DNA from: Rhizobium sp. BG4
GTDB lineage: Bacteria > Pseudomonadota > Alphaproteobacteria > Rhizobiales > Rhizobiaceae
Assembly: GCF_016864575.1 (NCBI RefSeq)
Contig: NZ_CP044126.1
Coordinates: forward strand, 1,302,001-1,366,000
DNA: 64,000 bases
Direction of reading: 5' to 3'
Position numbers and translations under genes: made by a program. Of this stretch, positions 34,940 to 43,525 are shown piece after piece; position 1 is the first letter of the stretch, and every line of letters starts with the position of its first letter. The notes beneath the pieces were generated by a model. The model searched no databases. It saw nothing but the letters and a program-made list of their open reading frames with translations, and was not told where the DNA came from.

Positions 34940-35412
34940 GACGCTGCCTCGATTTCCTTTTCGATGGCGCCGGTCTGCGTCACGTCGATATTGTCGAAGG
35001 CCTGAAGCACACGCACGGCGGCTTCGAGGTCAGCCTTGCTGACGTCCTGCATGATGCGTCCGCGCAACTCGTCGAGTACGGCTTCCATTCGCGCCGCAAG
35101 CGCGCTGCCTTCTTCGGTCAGGTAGAGACCCTTGGCCCGGCGATCGGCCGGGTCATCCTTGCGCACGACCAGACCGAGCGTCTCGAGCTGGTCGAGGAGG
35201 CGCACCAGCGAGGGGCCCTCGATGCCGACATGGCTTGCGAGCACCACTTGCCGGACACCGCCGCCGAGGCGGCCGATCCAGAGCAGAGGGGCGGCGCAGG
35301 CCTCGGAAATTCCGTGGCTGCTGAGGGCGAGATCGACGGCACGGCGCCACTGGCGGCCGGTCGAAAGCAGGTTGGCGGTGAAGACGCGCTGAAGGCTGTT
35401 GTAGGAGGTCAT
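34936..35412 (-). CDS. MarR-family transcriptional regulator of the efflux operon
   Basis: A 158-residue winged-helix regulator: helices with ISEACAAPLLWIGRLGGGVRQ, the recognition region ASHVGIEGPSLVRLLDQLETLGLV and the wing KDDPADRRAKGLYLTEEG. MarR repressors bind palindromes at their own promoters and release them on binding phenolic ligands. It is the first gene of the operon, and a perfect 11-bp inverted repeat lies 18-54 bp before its start. It very probably represses its own operon and the exporter. Confidence 0.92.
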   Translation of the reverse strand: MTSYNSLQRVFTANLLSTGRQWRRAVDLALSSHGISEACAAPLLWIGRLGGGVRQVVLASHVGIEGPSLVRLLDQLETLGLVVRKDDPADRRAKGLYLTEEGSALAARMEAVLDELRGRIMQDVSKADLEAAVRVLQAFDNIDVTQTGAIEKEIEAAS

Positions 35413-35429
35413 GCGGCGTATATAGCATC

Positions 35430-35466
35430 AAAATAGATAGGATTCAAATTATTCGCTATCTATTTT
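35430..35466 (-). promoter_or_regulatory. MarR-type operator palindrome
   Basis: AAAATAGATAG (35430-35440) and CTATCTATTTT (35456-35466) form a perfect 11-bp inverted repeat with a 15-bp AT-rich spacer, 18 bp before the marR start. The two half-sites are 26 bp apart, about two and a half helical turns. Its position over the likely promoter suggests direct repression. AT-rich DNA of this kind stands out from the GC-rich surroundings. Confidence 0.7.
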
Positions 35467-35508
35467 ATCCGATGCGGCGATTTGGCCAGTCGTGGTTGCC
35501 AGAACCTT

Positions 35509-36276
35509 TCAGATCGCCGTGAAGCCGTTATCGACGAAGAGGTGGACGCCGTTGACGAAATTCGAGTCGTCGCTGGCGAGGTAGAGTGCGGCACGCGCCA
35601 CATCCTCGGGCTCGCCGATGCGGCCCTGCTGGGCGGCGATCGCCGCGTCGGAGACATCGACGCCGAGCTTCTGCAGTTCGGCGACCTCGCGCAGGCCATG
35701 CGGCGTGCGGATGAAGCCGGGGCAGACGGCATTGCAACGGATATTGCGGTCGCGGAACTCGACGGCGATGGCGCGGGCAAACATGTGCACGGCGCCCTTC
35801 GTCGTATCGTAGAGAACTTCCATCGGCGTTGCCGCAACGGCCGAGATAGACGAAGTGCAGACGATCGAGCCGCCACCTGATGCAATCATCTTCGGCAGCA
35901 CGGCCTTGGTCATCAGGAACATCGAGCGGACGTTGACGCCATGCAGCCACTCCCACTCCTCGAGCGTCGTTTCGAGGAACGGCTTGATGACGATCGTGCC
36001 GGCGTGGTTGAAGAGTACCGTGACCGCGCCGAACTTCTCCTCGACGCCCTTCACCGCATCATTGACGGCCATCTCGTCGGAGACATCGGCGACCCAATAT
36101 TCGGCGGTACCGCCCGCATCCCGGATAGCCTTCACGGTCTCGGCGGAGGCGGCCTCGTTGCGGTCGATGATCGCCACCTTTGCGCCCTCGGCTGCAAAGA
36201 GCTTCGATGCCGCCCCACCCATGCCCGTCGCGCCGCCGGAAATGATCGCAATCTTGCCTGCCAGTCTTCCGGCCAT
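35509..36276 (-). CDS. SDR-family NAD(P)-dependent oxidoreductase
   Basis: A classical short-chain dehydrogenase of 255 residues: cofactor motif SGGATGMGG near the N terminus, NHAG, catalytic Ser in CTSSISA, and the Tyr-Lys pair in LYDTTKGAV. The acidic residue in IIDRN after the second strand suggests preference for NAD. Substrate specificity cannot be read. It lies downstream of the AraC gene in the same direction (31 bp gap), opposite the sugar ABC operon, so oxidation of a sugar or polyol imported by that transporter is plausible. GGAGA precedes the ATG. Confidence 0.9.
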   Translation of the reverse strand: MAGRLAGKIAIISGGATGMGGAASKLFAAEGAKVAIIDRNEAASAETVKAIRDAGGTAEYWVADVSDEMAVNDAVKGVEEKFGAVTVLFNHAGTIVIKPFLETTLEEWEWLHGVNVRSMFLMTKAVLPKMIASGGGSIVCTSSISAVAATPMEVLYDTTKGAVHMFARAIAVEFRDRNIRCNAVCPGFIRTPHGLREVAELQKLGVDVSDAAIAAQQGRIGEPEDVARAALYLASDDSNFVNGVHLFVDNGFTAI

Positions 36277-36307
36277 GGGGACGTCTCCGTGTTTGATATG
36301 AATGGGT

Positions 36308-37213
36308 TCAGTTTGCCGTCGAAATTCCCGAAGAGCGCAGGTCGCGGCGAAAATCGGAGGGCGACATGCCGGCGATGTGCCGGAAGGATTTGTTGAAGGC
36401 GCTGATCGAACCGAAGCCGCTGTCCATGGCGACCTGCAGCACGTTCGCCTCCTCGCTCATCAGCATCGCCTGGGCGCGCGAGAGCCGCAGCAGGTTCACA
36501 TATTTGCTGAGCGTCATGCCGGTCGATTTCTTGAAGAGGTTCATCGCATATTTCGGATGCAGATCGGCTGCGCGGGCGATATCGATCGTGTCGATATCCT
36601 CCATGAAGTTGGCGGCGATGAAATCGCACATGCGCGCCACGTTGCGCGACGACTGGGCGTAGGGCGGGTCGTTCTCGGCAAGCTCGGCGCCAAGGCCGAT
36701 CATCGAATAGGGTTCGAGCAGAATACGCTCGATGCGCAGGAGCAGCTCGTCGACGGCGTGCTGCGACTTTGCCGGATCGCCGGAGGTCGCGTAGCGGTGC
36801 CAGCGAGCGAAATTCTCGTTGTCGGCGGCATCGGTCGCCGAAGTCAGCATGGTCGCGCCGCGCATCAGCTGGCCGGAGATGGCGACCGGCAGGCGCATGC
36901 GGAAGAAATAGACGAGCGGCAGATGGGCGCCGGCATAAATCGAATCGTCGGATGATTCGTCCATCTGATGCGGCTGGCCGCCCCAGAACAGGCACATCTC
37001 ACCGGCTTTCAGGGAAAATTGGTGGTCGCTCATGCGGTAATGCACGGTGCCGCGCATCACGTAGTTGACCTCGACCTGCGCGTGCCAGTGGGGCATGACC
37101 ATGACGGGCGGATGGGCGTGGAACATCTGCAAAGCGGTGGGTAGGCCCTCGATGCTGCTCGCACCCGGTTGATAGATGGCTCTTCCCGCGACCTTACTTT
37201 CCGCCAAATCCAT
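36308..37213 (-). CDS. AraC-family regulator with cupin sensor domain
   Basis: The 301-residue regulator has an N-terminal cupin-like sugar-binding domain (about 30-150, MPHWHAQVEVNYVMRGTVHY, a metal-like His pattern) and a C-terminal AraC helix-turn-helix pair (about 195-295, DIARAADLHPKYAMNLFKKSTG and VAMDSGFGSISAFNKSFRHIAG). It should activate the divergent sugar ABC operon starting at 37300 in response to a sugar. The 86-bp gap contains a dyad that could be its binding site. Confidence 0.9.
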   Translation of the reverse strand: MDLAESKVAGRAIYQPGASSIEGLPTALQMFHAHPPVMVMPHWHAQVEVNYVMRGTVHYRMSDHQFSLKAGEMCLFWGGQPHQMDESSDDSIYAGAHLPLVYFFRMRLPVAISGQLMRGATMLTSATDAADNENFARWHRYATSGDPAKSQHAVDELLLRIERILLEPYSMIGLGAELAENDPPYAQSSRNVARMCDFIAANFMEDIDTIDIARAADLHPKYAMNLFKKSTGMTLSKYVNLLRLSRAQAMLMSEEANVLQVAMDSGFGSISAFNKSFRHIAGMSPSDFRRDLRSSGISTAN

Positions 37214-37236
37214 ATTCCCTTTTTAGGAGACAGCCG

Positions 37237-37260
37237 GTGCCTGCAAGCTAGTGTAGGCAC
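37237..37260. promoter_or_regulatory. Dyad between AraC gene and ABC operon
   Basis: GTGCCTGC at 37237-37244 and GTAGGCAC at 37253-37260 form an inverted repeat with 7 of 8 matching bases and an 8-bp spacer. It is placed centrally in the 86-bp divergent gap and could be the operator for the AraC-type regulator. Confidence 0.4.
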
Positions 37261-37299
37261 GTTCGCTAAGGGACGGCAATTGAAAAGGGAGGATTTTCA

Positions 37300-38574
37300 A
37301 TGCGCTTCAATCTTATCGGTGCGACGGCTGCTGTCGCGCTTCTTGCTTCCGGCTCCGCATATGCAGAGCAGGGCACGCTCACCATCTGGAGCTGGAACGT
37401 CGCCGCATCGGCGCTGAAATCCACAGTGGAAGGCTTCAACAAGAAATACCCCGACGTCAAAGTCGACGTTCAGGATCTCGGCAACCAGCAGGTCTTCGAC
37501 AAGATGCTGGCCGCCTGCGCCGCCGGAGGAGACGGCCTGCCTGACATCGTCACCGTCGAAAACTTCGAGGCGGAAATCTTCTGGAACCGCTTCCCGGATT
37601 GCTTCACCAACCTGAAGGACCTCGGCTACAACGCCGATATCCAGGCGAAATTCCCCGACTTCAAGCGCACCGAGCTGGAAGTGGGCGATGTCGCCTACGC
37701 CATGCCATGGGATTCCGGCCCGGTCGCCGTCTTCTACCGCCGCGATTTTTATGAGAAGGCAGGCGTCGATCCGGCGAGCATCAAGACCTGGGACGATTTC
37801 ATCGCTGCCGGCAAGAAGATCTCCGAAGCCAATCCCGGCGTCGTCATGGCCCAGGCCGATTTCAACGGCGACAGCGAATGGTTCCGCATGATCTCCAACG
37901 AGCAGGGCTGCGGCTACTTCTCCGAGGATGGCCAGTCGATCACCATCAACAAGCCCGCCTGCGTCGCGACCCTCGATAAGGTCAAGCAGATGAAGGATGC
38001 CGGCACGCTGACGGCCGCCATCTGGGACGAGAAGATCCAGGCAAACACCGCAGGCAAGGTCGCCAGCCAGATGTATGGCGGCTGGTATGAAGGCACGATC
38101 CGCTCCGGCTCGCCCGATCTTTCCGGCAAGTGGGGCGTCTACATGATGCCGAGCCTGACGGCTGATGGCCCGCATGCCGCCAACCTCGGCGGTTCGTCGC
38201 TGGCGATCGCTGCCAATTCCGAAAACAAGGAAGCGGCCTGGAACTACATCAACTACGCGCTGGCCACCAATGAAGGCCAGGTGACGATGCTGAAGTCCTT
38301 CGGCCTTGTTCCATCGCTGCTCTCTGCCGTCCAGGACCCGTTCGTCAACGAGCCGCAGCCCTATTGGGGCGGCCAGAAGGTCTGGGCCGACATTCTCTCG
38401 ACCCTGCCGAAGATCGTGCCGAGCCGCGGCACGCAGTTCCAGACGGATGCGGATGCCATCTACAAGGCATCGCAGACCAAGTATTTCGCCGGTGGCTATC
38501 CGGATGCCAAGGCAGCGCTTGACGACGCTGCCAAGCAGATCGCCACCGCGACGGGTCTTCCGGTCGCAGAATGA
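37300..38574 (+). CDS. CUT1 sugar ABC transporter substrate-binding protein
   Basis: The 424-residue protein starts with a Sec signal peptide (MRFNLIGATAAVALLASGSAYA, cleavage after AYA) and has the fold of extracellular family 1 sugar-binding proteins: TIWSWNVAASALKS, the YAMPWDSGPVAVFYRRD hinge region and EAAWNYINYALATNEGQ. It catches an oligosaccharide, glycoside or polyol in the periplasm and gives it to the permease pair. Aromatic residues that define the ligand cannot be assigned by eye. GGGAGGATTTTCA gives a strong ribosome-binding site. A hairpin follows the gene, which fits higher expression of this subunit. Confidence 0.93.
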   Translation: MRFNLIGATAAVALLASGSAYAEQGTLTIWSWNVAASALKSTVEGFNKKYPDVKVDVQDLGNQQVFDKMLAACAAGGDGLPDIVTVENFEAEIFWNRFPDCFTNLKDLGYNADIQAKFPDFKRTELEVGDVAYAMPWDSGPVAVFYRRDFYEKAGVDPASIKTWDDFIAAGKKISEANPGVVMAQADFNGDSEWFRMISNEQGCGYFSEDGQSITINKPACVATLDKVKQMKDAGTLTAAIWDEKIQANTAGKVASQMYGGWYEGTIRSGSPDLSGKWGVYMMPSLTADGPHAANLGGSSLAIAANSENKEAAWNYINYALATNEGQVTMLKSFGLVPSLLSAVQDPFVNEPQPYWGGQKVWADILSTLPKIVPSRGTQFQTDADAIYKASQTKYFAGGYPDAKAALDDAAKQIATATGLPVAE

Positions 38575-38582
38575 GTAACGAA

Positions 38583-38605
38583 GCCGGGCGCCCCGCGCGC
38601 CCGGC
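38583..38605 (+). other. Stem-loop between binding-protein and permease genes
   Basis: GCCGGGCGC (38583-38591) and GCGCCCGGC (38597-38605) make a perfect 9-bp stem with a 5-nt loop, 8 bp after the binding-protein stop. No T run follows. In ABC operons such hairpins protect the binding-protein mRNA and limit read-through into the permease genes. Confidence 0.55.
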
Positions 38606-38650
38606 GCTCCATCCCCCGGGATGGCTCGTTGCGTCTGTGAGGAGGAAAAT

Positions 38651-39511
38651 ATGCCGATCCGCAACCGGAGCGCCTACGCGTTCCTCGCGCCCTATCTTAT
38701 TGTTTTCGCCACCTTCTGGGTGTGGCCGATCATCAGCTCGTTTCTGATCTCGTTTCAGAATACGCGCGTCAATCCGTGGAAGTTCAGCCTCTCGGCCAAT
38801 TGGGGGCGCCTGTTCGGCGACCCGGCCTTCTACAACGCGCTCTACAACACGCTGATCATCCTGGTGATCCAGGTTCCGGTGATGATCGCGATCGCCACCG
38901 TTATGGCGGTGCTCCTGAATTCGCCGCTCCTGAAGCTGCGCCCGCTCTTTCGCTTTGCCTTCTTTGCGCCCGTCGTCGTCGGTGAAGTTGCCTATGCGGC
39001 CGTCTTCCGGCTGATGTTCAGCATCGATTTCGGCATCGTCAACAAGCTGATCACCTCGATCGGTCTGCCCGCCGTCTCCTGGTTCGACAATGCCAATGCC
39101 GCCATGGCGCTCGTCATCATCGCGGTGACCTGGCGCTGGGCAGGCTACAACGCCATCATCATCCTGGCCGGCCTGCAGTCTATTCCAGATGATGTCTATG
39201 AAGCCGCGACGCTCGATCGCGTCAGCAAGACGCAGCAGTTCTTTCACATCACCCTGCCGCTGCTGAAGCCGATCATTCTTTTCTGCGTGGTGCTCTCGGT
39301 TATCGGCACGATGCAGCTCTTCACCGAACCCTTCCTGATCACCAATCGCGGTGGCCCGGGTGGCGGCACCGAGACGCTCGGCCTGCTGCTTTACCGCCAG
39401 GGCTTCCTGTCGCTCAACTTCGGTTATGCGTCAGCCGTCGCTTACACAATGGCAGCGCTCGCCGTTGCAATCTCGCTGCTCAATCTGTGGGTCGGGAGGG
39501 AGCCGAAATGA
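38651..39511 (+). CDS. CUT1 sugar ABC transporter permease 1 (MalF-like)
   Basis: A 286-residue inner-membrane protein with six predicted helices and the coupling motif EAATLDRVSKTQQFFHITLP (EAA loop). It forms the translocation pore with the second permease. GAGGAGGAAAAT precedes the ATG at 38651; an in-frame start ten codons earlier would add a Cys-rich leader unlike the family. Its last codons overlap the second permease by 4 bp (ATGA). Confidence 0.92.
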   Translation: MPIRNRSAYAFLAPYLIVFATFWVWPIISSFLISFQNTRVNPWKFSLSANWGRLFGDPAFYNALYNTLIILVIQVPVMIAIATVMAVLLNSPLLKLRPLFRFAFFAPVVVGEVAYAAVFRLMFSIDFGIVNKLITSIGLPAVSWFDNANAAMALVIIAVTWRWAGYNAIIILAGLQSIPDDVYEAATLDRVSKTQQFFHITLPLLKPIILFCVVLSVIGTMQLFTEPFLITNRGGPGGGTETLGLLLYRQGFLSLNFGYASAVAYTMAALAVAISLLNLWVGREPK

Positions 39512-40344
39512 AATCCAAGTCGCAATCGCTTCTCCTCAGAAAGATCGCGCTGCATGCGGTGCTGACGCCGCTGGCGATCATCTGGCTCTTTCCGCTCTGG
39601 ATGATGTTCATCTTCTCTACCATGCCCGACTACGGCATCTTCAGCCCGGAGATCGTTCTGCTGCCGTCGACGAACTTCGTCGCTAACTTCCAGGATCTGG
39701 AAGCGCAGACCGGCTTTACCCGGGCAATGTTCACCTCGATCTCGGTCGCCGTGATCTACACCGTGCTTTCGGTGCTCCTGACATCGATGGCAGGCTGGGC
39801 GCTGGCGCGCTACCGCTTCGCGGGGCGTTCCGTCGTCGTCGCCATCATCCTCGGCACCATCACGCTGCCCTTTGCCGTCGTCGTCATTCCGCAGTTCATC
39901 ATGGTGGCGCGCGAGTTCAAGCTCGCCAATACCTGGGTGGCGCTCATCGTTCCGCCGCTCTTCAATTCGCTCGGCGTGCTCTTCATGCGCCAGTCCTTCT
40001 CGATGATGCCGAACGAGCTTTTCGATGCGGCGCGCGTCGAGGGTGTCAAGGAATGGCAGATCTTCCTGAGGATCGCGCTGCCCTTGGCGCGGCCGACCAT
40101 GGCGGCGCTCGCCATCATCCTCTTCCTGGTGTCGTGGAACAACTATCTTTGGCCGCTGCTCATCAATTCGCGTCCGGCGATGATGACGGCACCCGTGGCA
40201 TTGGGAACGCTGATCGGCCTCACCAAGGTTTCCTGGGGCGGCATCATGGCGGGCGCCACGATGCTGACCGCGCCGATCCTCATCATCTTCGTGCTCCTGC
40301 AGCGCCACTTCATCGCCGGCATCGCCGCCGGCGCAATCAAATAA
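39508..40344 (+). CDS. CUT1 sugar ABC transporter permease 2 (MalG-like)
   Basis: The 278-residue partner permease has six predicted helices and the EAA coupling loop FDAARVEGVKEWQIFLRIALP. FMRQSFSMMPNELFDAARVEG and the SWNNYLWPLLI segment are typical for MalG-type proteins. The ATG at 39508 has GGGAGGGAG upstream and overlaps the preceding stop; a start at 39487 is less likely. The ATPase gene follows after 12 bp. Confidence 0.92.
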   Translation: MKSKSQSLLLRKIALHAVLTPLAIIWLFPLWMMFIFSTMPDYGIFSPEIVLLPSTNFVANFQDLEAQTGFTRAMFTSISVAVIYTVLSVLLTSMAGWALARYRFAGRSVVVAIILGTITLPFAVVVIPQFIMVAREFKLANTWVALIVPPLFNSLGVLFMRQSFSMMPNELFDAARVEGVKEWQIFLRIALPLARPTMAALAIILFLVSWNNYLWPLLINSRPAMMTAPVALGTLIGLTKVSWGGIMAGATMLTAPILIIFVLLQRHFIAGIAAGAIK

Positions 40345-40356
40345 TCGGGGAGCCGC

Positions 40357-41439
40357 ATGGCAGAGCTTTCACTCACGAACGTCATCAAGCGCTACGGCGC
40401 TCTCGAAATCATCCATGGCGCCAATCTGGAGGTCAAGGACGGCGAGTTCGTCGTCTTCGTCGGACCGTCCGGCTGCGGCAAGTCCACTCTTTTGCGCATG
40501 ATCGCCGGGCTTGAGGATATTTCCGGCGGCGAGATCAATATCGGCGGCAAGGTGGTCAATGATGTCGAGCCCGCCGACCGCGGCATCGCCATGGTCTTCC
40601 AGTCCTATGCGCTCTATCCGCATATGACCGTTGCGGAAAACCTTTCTTTCGGCCTGCGCATGAATGGCAATCCGAAAGAGGATACCGAAAAGCGCGTCCA
40701 GCACGCCGCCGGAATCCTGCAGATCAACGAGCTGATGCAGCGCCGCCCGAAGCAGCTGTCCGGCGGCCAGCGCCAGCGCGTCGCGATCGGCCGCGCCATC
40801 GTCCGCGAGCCGGAGGTCTTCCTGTTCGACGAGCCGCTGTCGAACCTCGATGCCGAATTGCGCGTTCAGATGCGCGTCGAAATCTCCCGCCTGCACAAGC
40901 AGCTCGGGACGACGATGATCTACGTGACGCACGACCAGACGGAAGCGATGACGCTTGCCGACAAGATCGTGGTGCTGCGCGCCGGCAATATCGAGCAGGT
41001 CGGCGCTCCACTCGACCTCTATGACGATCCGGCAAACCAGTTCGTCGCCGGCTTCGTCGGTTCGCCGAAGATGAATTTCATCAAGGCTGTTGTCACCGGC
41101 AAGGACACTGCGGGACTGACGATCGCGCTCGCTGCAGACAAGAATGTCCGGTTGACGCTGCCGCTTGCCGCGTCACTTACCGAGGGTACCGAAGTGACGC
41201 TCGGCGTCCGTCCGGAGCATTTCGGCGATGCCGGCAAGGGCGATGCCGACCTGACCGTCAGCGTCGATGTCGCCGAGCATCTCGGCAATACCAGCTACAT
41301 CTACGCAACGTTCGGCGGCGAGCAGCTCATCATCGAGCGGCCGGAATCGCGCGCCACCGGCAATCGCGACAGCCTCACCGTCTCGCTCTTCGCCAAACGC
41401 AGCTTCCTGTTCGACAGCACCGGCCAACGCCTGCGCTGA
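40357..41439 (+). CDS. CUT1 sugar ABC transporter ATPase (UgpC/MsmK family)
   Basis: A 360-residue ATPase that energises the permease pair. It shows Walker A GPSGCGKST, the Q-loop FQSYALYPHMTV, the signature LSGGQRQRVAIGRAIV, Walker B VFLFDEPLSNLD and the His switch VTHDQTEAMTLAD. The C-terminal half (about 240-360) is the TOBE-type regulatory domain of this family. GGGGAGCCGC precedes the ATG. It is the last transport gene; the fusion oxidoreductase gene follows after 43 bp. Confidence 0.93.
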   Translation: MAELSLTNVIKRYGALEIIHGANLEVKDGEFVVFVGPSGCGKSTLLRMIAGLEDISGGEINIGGKVVNDVEPADRGIAMVFQSYALYPHMTVAENLSFGLRMNGNPKEDTEKRVQHAAGILQINELMQRRPKQLSGGQRQRVAIGRAIVREPEVFLFDEPLSNLDAELRVQMRVEISRLHKQLGTTMIYVTHDQTEAMTLADKIVVLRAGNIEQVGAPLDLYDDPANQFVAGFVGSPKMNFIKAVVTGKDTAGLTIALAADKNVRLTLPLAASLTEGTEVTLGVRPEHFGDAGKGDADLTVSVDVAEHLGNTSYIYATFGGEQLIIERPESRATGNRDSLTVSLFAKRSFLFDSTGQRLR

Positions 41440-41482
41440 CCATTCGCAATCCCAAGACGCATGTTATGAAAGAGGAATAGAT

Positions 41483-43486
41483 ATGAGCTCAGAACAACCG
41501 ATCCGCTGGGGCATTATCGGTCCCGGCACCATCGCCCGCACCTTTGCGGATGGCATCGCGCATTCGCGGACCGGCAAGCTTGCAGCGATCGCGACGCGCA
41601 ATCCCGACAAGCCCGGCCTCGGCGACGGCTTCCCGGGCGCCCGCATCGTCAATGGCTATGACGCGCTGCTCACCGACGCCGAGATCGACGCGATCTATAT
41701 CGCCACCCCGCATACCGGCCATGCCGAATGGGCGATCAAGGCGATCCGCGCAGGCAAGCATGTGCTCGTCGAAAAGCCGATTGCGCTTTCCGCTTACGAT
41801 GCCGACGCCATCTATCACGAGGCCAGGAAGGCTGGCGTCTTTGCCGGCGAAGCCTTCATGTATCGCGTCCATCCGCAGACCGCGAAGATCGTCGAGCTGG
41901 TGAAGAGCGGCGTCATCGGCACCGTCAGGATCATCCGCTCCAGCTTCGGTTTCAACATGGGCAGCTTCAAGTCCGAGCACCGGCTGTTTTCCAATGACAC
42001 CGCAGGCGGCGGCATTCTCGATGTCGGCGGCTATCCGGTGTCGATGGCGCGGCTGATCGCCGGGGCTGTCGAAGGCAAGCCTTTCCTGGAGCCGGAAAAG
42101 GTCTCGGGCGTTGCCCATCTCGGCCAGTCCGGTGTCGACGAATGGGCCTCGGCGGTGCTGAAATTCCCCAACTCGATCATCGCCGAAGTCTCGTGCTCGA
42201 TCATGGCCAACCAGGACAACACGCTGCGTATCATCGGCTCCGATGGACGTATCGAGGTCAAGGATTTCTGGTTCGCATCCGGCCACAAGGGCGGCACCGG
42301 CAAGATCGAGATCATCAAGGGTAACGAGCAGGAGACGGTCGAGGTCAAGGAAGACCGTTGGCTCTATTCCTTCGAGGTCGATGCCGCAGGCGATGCGATC
42401 CGCGCTGGAAAGCATGAGTTCACCTCGCCGGGCATGAGCTGGGCCGATTCTGTCGGAAACCTGAGGGTTCTCGACCAGTGGCGCGCTTCCGTCGGCCTGG
42501 AATACGGGGTCGAGAAGGCAACGAAGCGGACGCTCAATCTCGCAGGCGCACCGGTCAAGCTCGGCAACAGCATCCCGAAGCGAGAAATTCCAGGCATCCT
42601 GAAGCCCGCTTCGGTCGTGACGCTGGGCTTCGAATTCTTCCCGAATTTCGCCGCCGCATCGCTGACGCTCGATGCCTTCTACGAGGCAGGCGGCAATGCC
42701 TTCGACACGGCCTATGTCTATGGCGGTGGCAAGACGGAGGCGATCTTCGGCGACTGGCACACGAGCCGCAAGGTTTCGCGCGACGAGATCGTGCTGATCG
42801 GCAAGGGCGCCCATTCGCCGCTTTGCTACCCTGACATGATCGCCAAGCAGCTCGACCAGTCGCTCGACCGTCTCAAGACCGATTACGTCGACATCTATTT
42901 CATGCACCGCGATAACACGGCCGTCCCGGTCGGCGAATTCGTCGATGCTATGGATTCAGAGGTCAAGCGCGGCCGCATCCGCGGCATTTTCGGCGGCTCG
43001 AACTGGACCCGGGCGCGCATGGAAGAGGCGATCACCTATGCCGACAAAAACCGCAAGACGGCGCCGGCAGCCCTTTCCAACAACTTCTCGCTGGCCGAGA
43101 TGCTGGATCCGATCTGGGCCGGTTGCGTCGCGGCTTCCGACGACGAGTGGAAGGCGTGGCTGAACAAGAAGCAGATCCCGAACTTCGCCTGGTCGAGCCA
43201 GGGCCGCGGCTTCTTCACCGACCGCGCCGGCCGCGACAAGCACGACGACGAGGAAATCGTCCGTTGCTGGTATTCGGATCGCAACTTCGAACGCCGCGAC
43301 CGGGCCATCGAACTCGCCAACAAGCTCGGCCGCAGCCCGATCCATATCGCGCTCGCCTATGTGATCGCCCAGCCCTTCCCGGTCATCCCGCTGATTGGCC
43401 CGCGAACGATCGCCGAACTGGAAGACAGCCTCTCGGCACTCGACATCAAGCTGACGCCCGATCAGGTGAAGTGGCTGGAAGGCTGA
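41483..43486 (+). CDS. Gfo/Idh/MocA oxidoreductase fused to aldo/keto reductase
   Basis: One 667-residue frame joins two NAD(P)-dependent sugar oxidoreductases. Residues about 1-340 form a Gfo/Idh/MocA enzyme: nucleotide-binding WGIIGPGTIARTF, the catalytic-region EKPIALS and the GGGILDVGGYPV segment. Residues about 370-667 form an aldo/keto reductase, with the tetrad Asp408 and Tyr413 (FDTAYVYG), Lys441 and His475. No stop or frameshift separates them. The pair could catalyse consecutive oxidation-reduction steps on a sugar brought in by the adjacent transporter, perhaps recycling cofactor. AGAGGAATAGAT supports the ATG at 41483; the frame continues upstream in antisense-like DNA of the ATPase gene, which is a shadow. 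Confidence 0.9.
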   Translation: MSSEQPIRWGIIGPGTIARTFADGIAHSRTGKLAAIATRNPDKPGLGDGFPGARIVNGYDALLTDAEIDAIYIATPHTGHAEWAIKAIRAGKHVLVEKPIALSAYDADAIYHEARKAGVFAGEAFMYRVHPQTAKIVELVKSGVIGTVRIIRSSFGFNMGSFKSEHRLFSNDTAGGGILDVGGYPVSMARLIAGAVEGKPFLEPEKVSGVAHLGQSGVDEWASAVLKFPNSIIAEVSCSIMANQDNTLRIIGSDGRIEVKDFWFASGHKGGTGKIEIIKGNEQETVEVKEDRWLYSFEVDAAGDAIRAGKHEFTSPGMSWADSVGNLRVLDQWRASVGLEYGVEKATKRTLNLAGAPVKLGNSIPKREIPGILKPASVVTLGFEFFPNFAAASLTLDAFYEAGGNAFDTAYVYGGGKTEAIFGDWHTSRKVSRDEIVLIGKGAHSPLCYPDMIAKQLDQSLDRLKTDYVDIYFMHRDNTAVPVGEFVDAMDSEVKRGRIRGIFGGSNWTRARMEEAITYADKNRKTAPAALSNNFSLAEMLDPIWAGCVAASDDEWKAWLNKKQIPNFAWSSQGRGFFTDRAGRDKHDDEEIVRCWYSDRNFERRDRAIELANKLGRSPIHIALAYVIAQPFPVIPLIGPRTIAELEDSLSALDIKLTPDQVKWLEG

Positions 43487-43493
43487 TCGAAGG

Positions 43494-43522
43494 TTCGGGG
43501 GGCCTCGCAAGGGCGCCCCGAA
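43494..43522. terminator. Bidirectional terminator between convergent genes
   Basis: TTCGGGG (43494-43500) pairs with CCCCGAA (43516-43522). The inner part (GCC and GGC) adds further pairs. It lies between the stop of the fusion gene (43486) and the stop of the convergent anti-sigma gene (43526). No T run is evident. Confidence 0.5.
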
Positions 43523-43525
43523 TGC

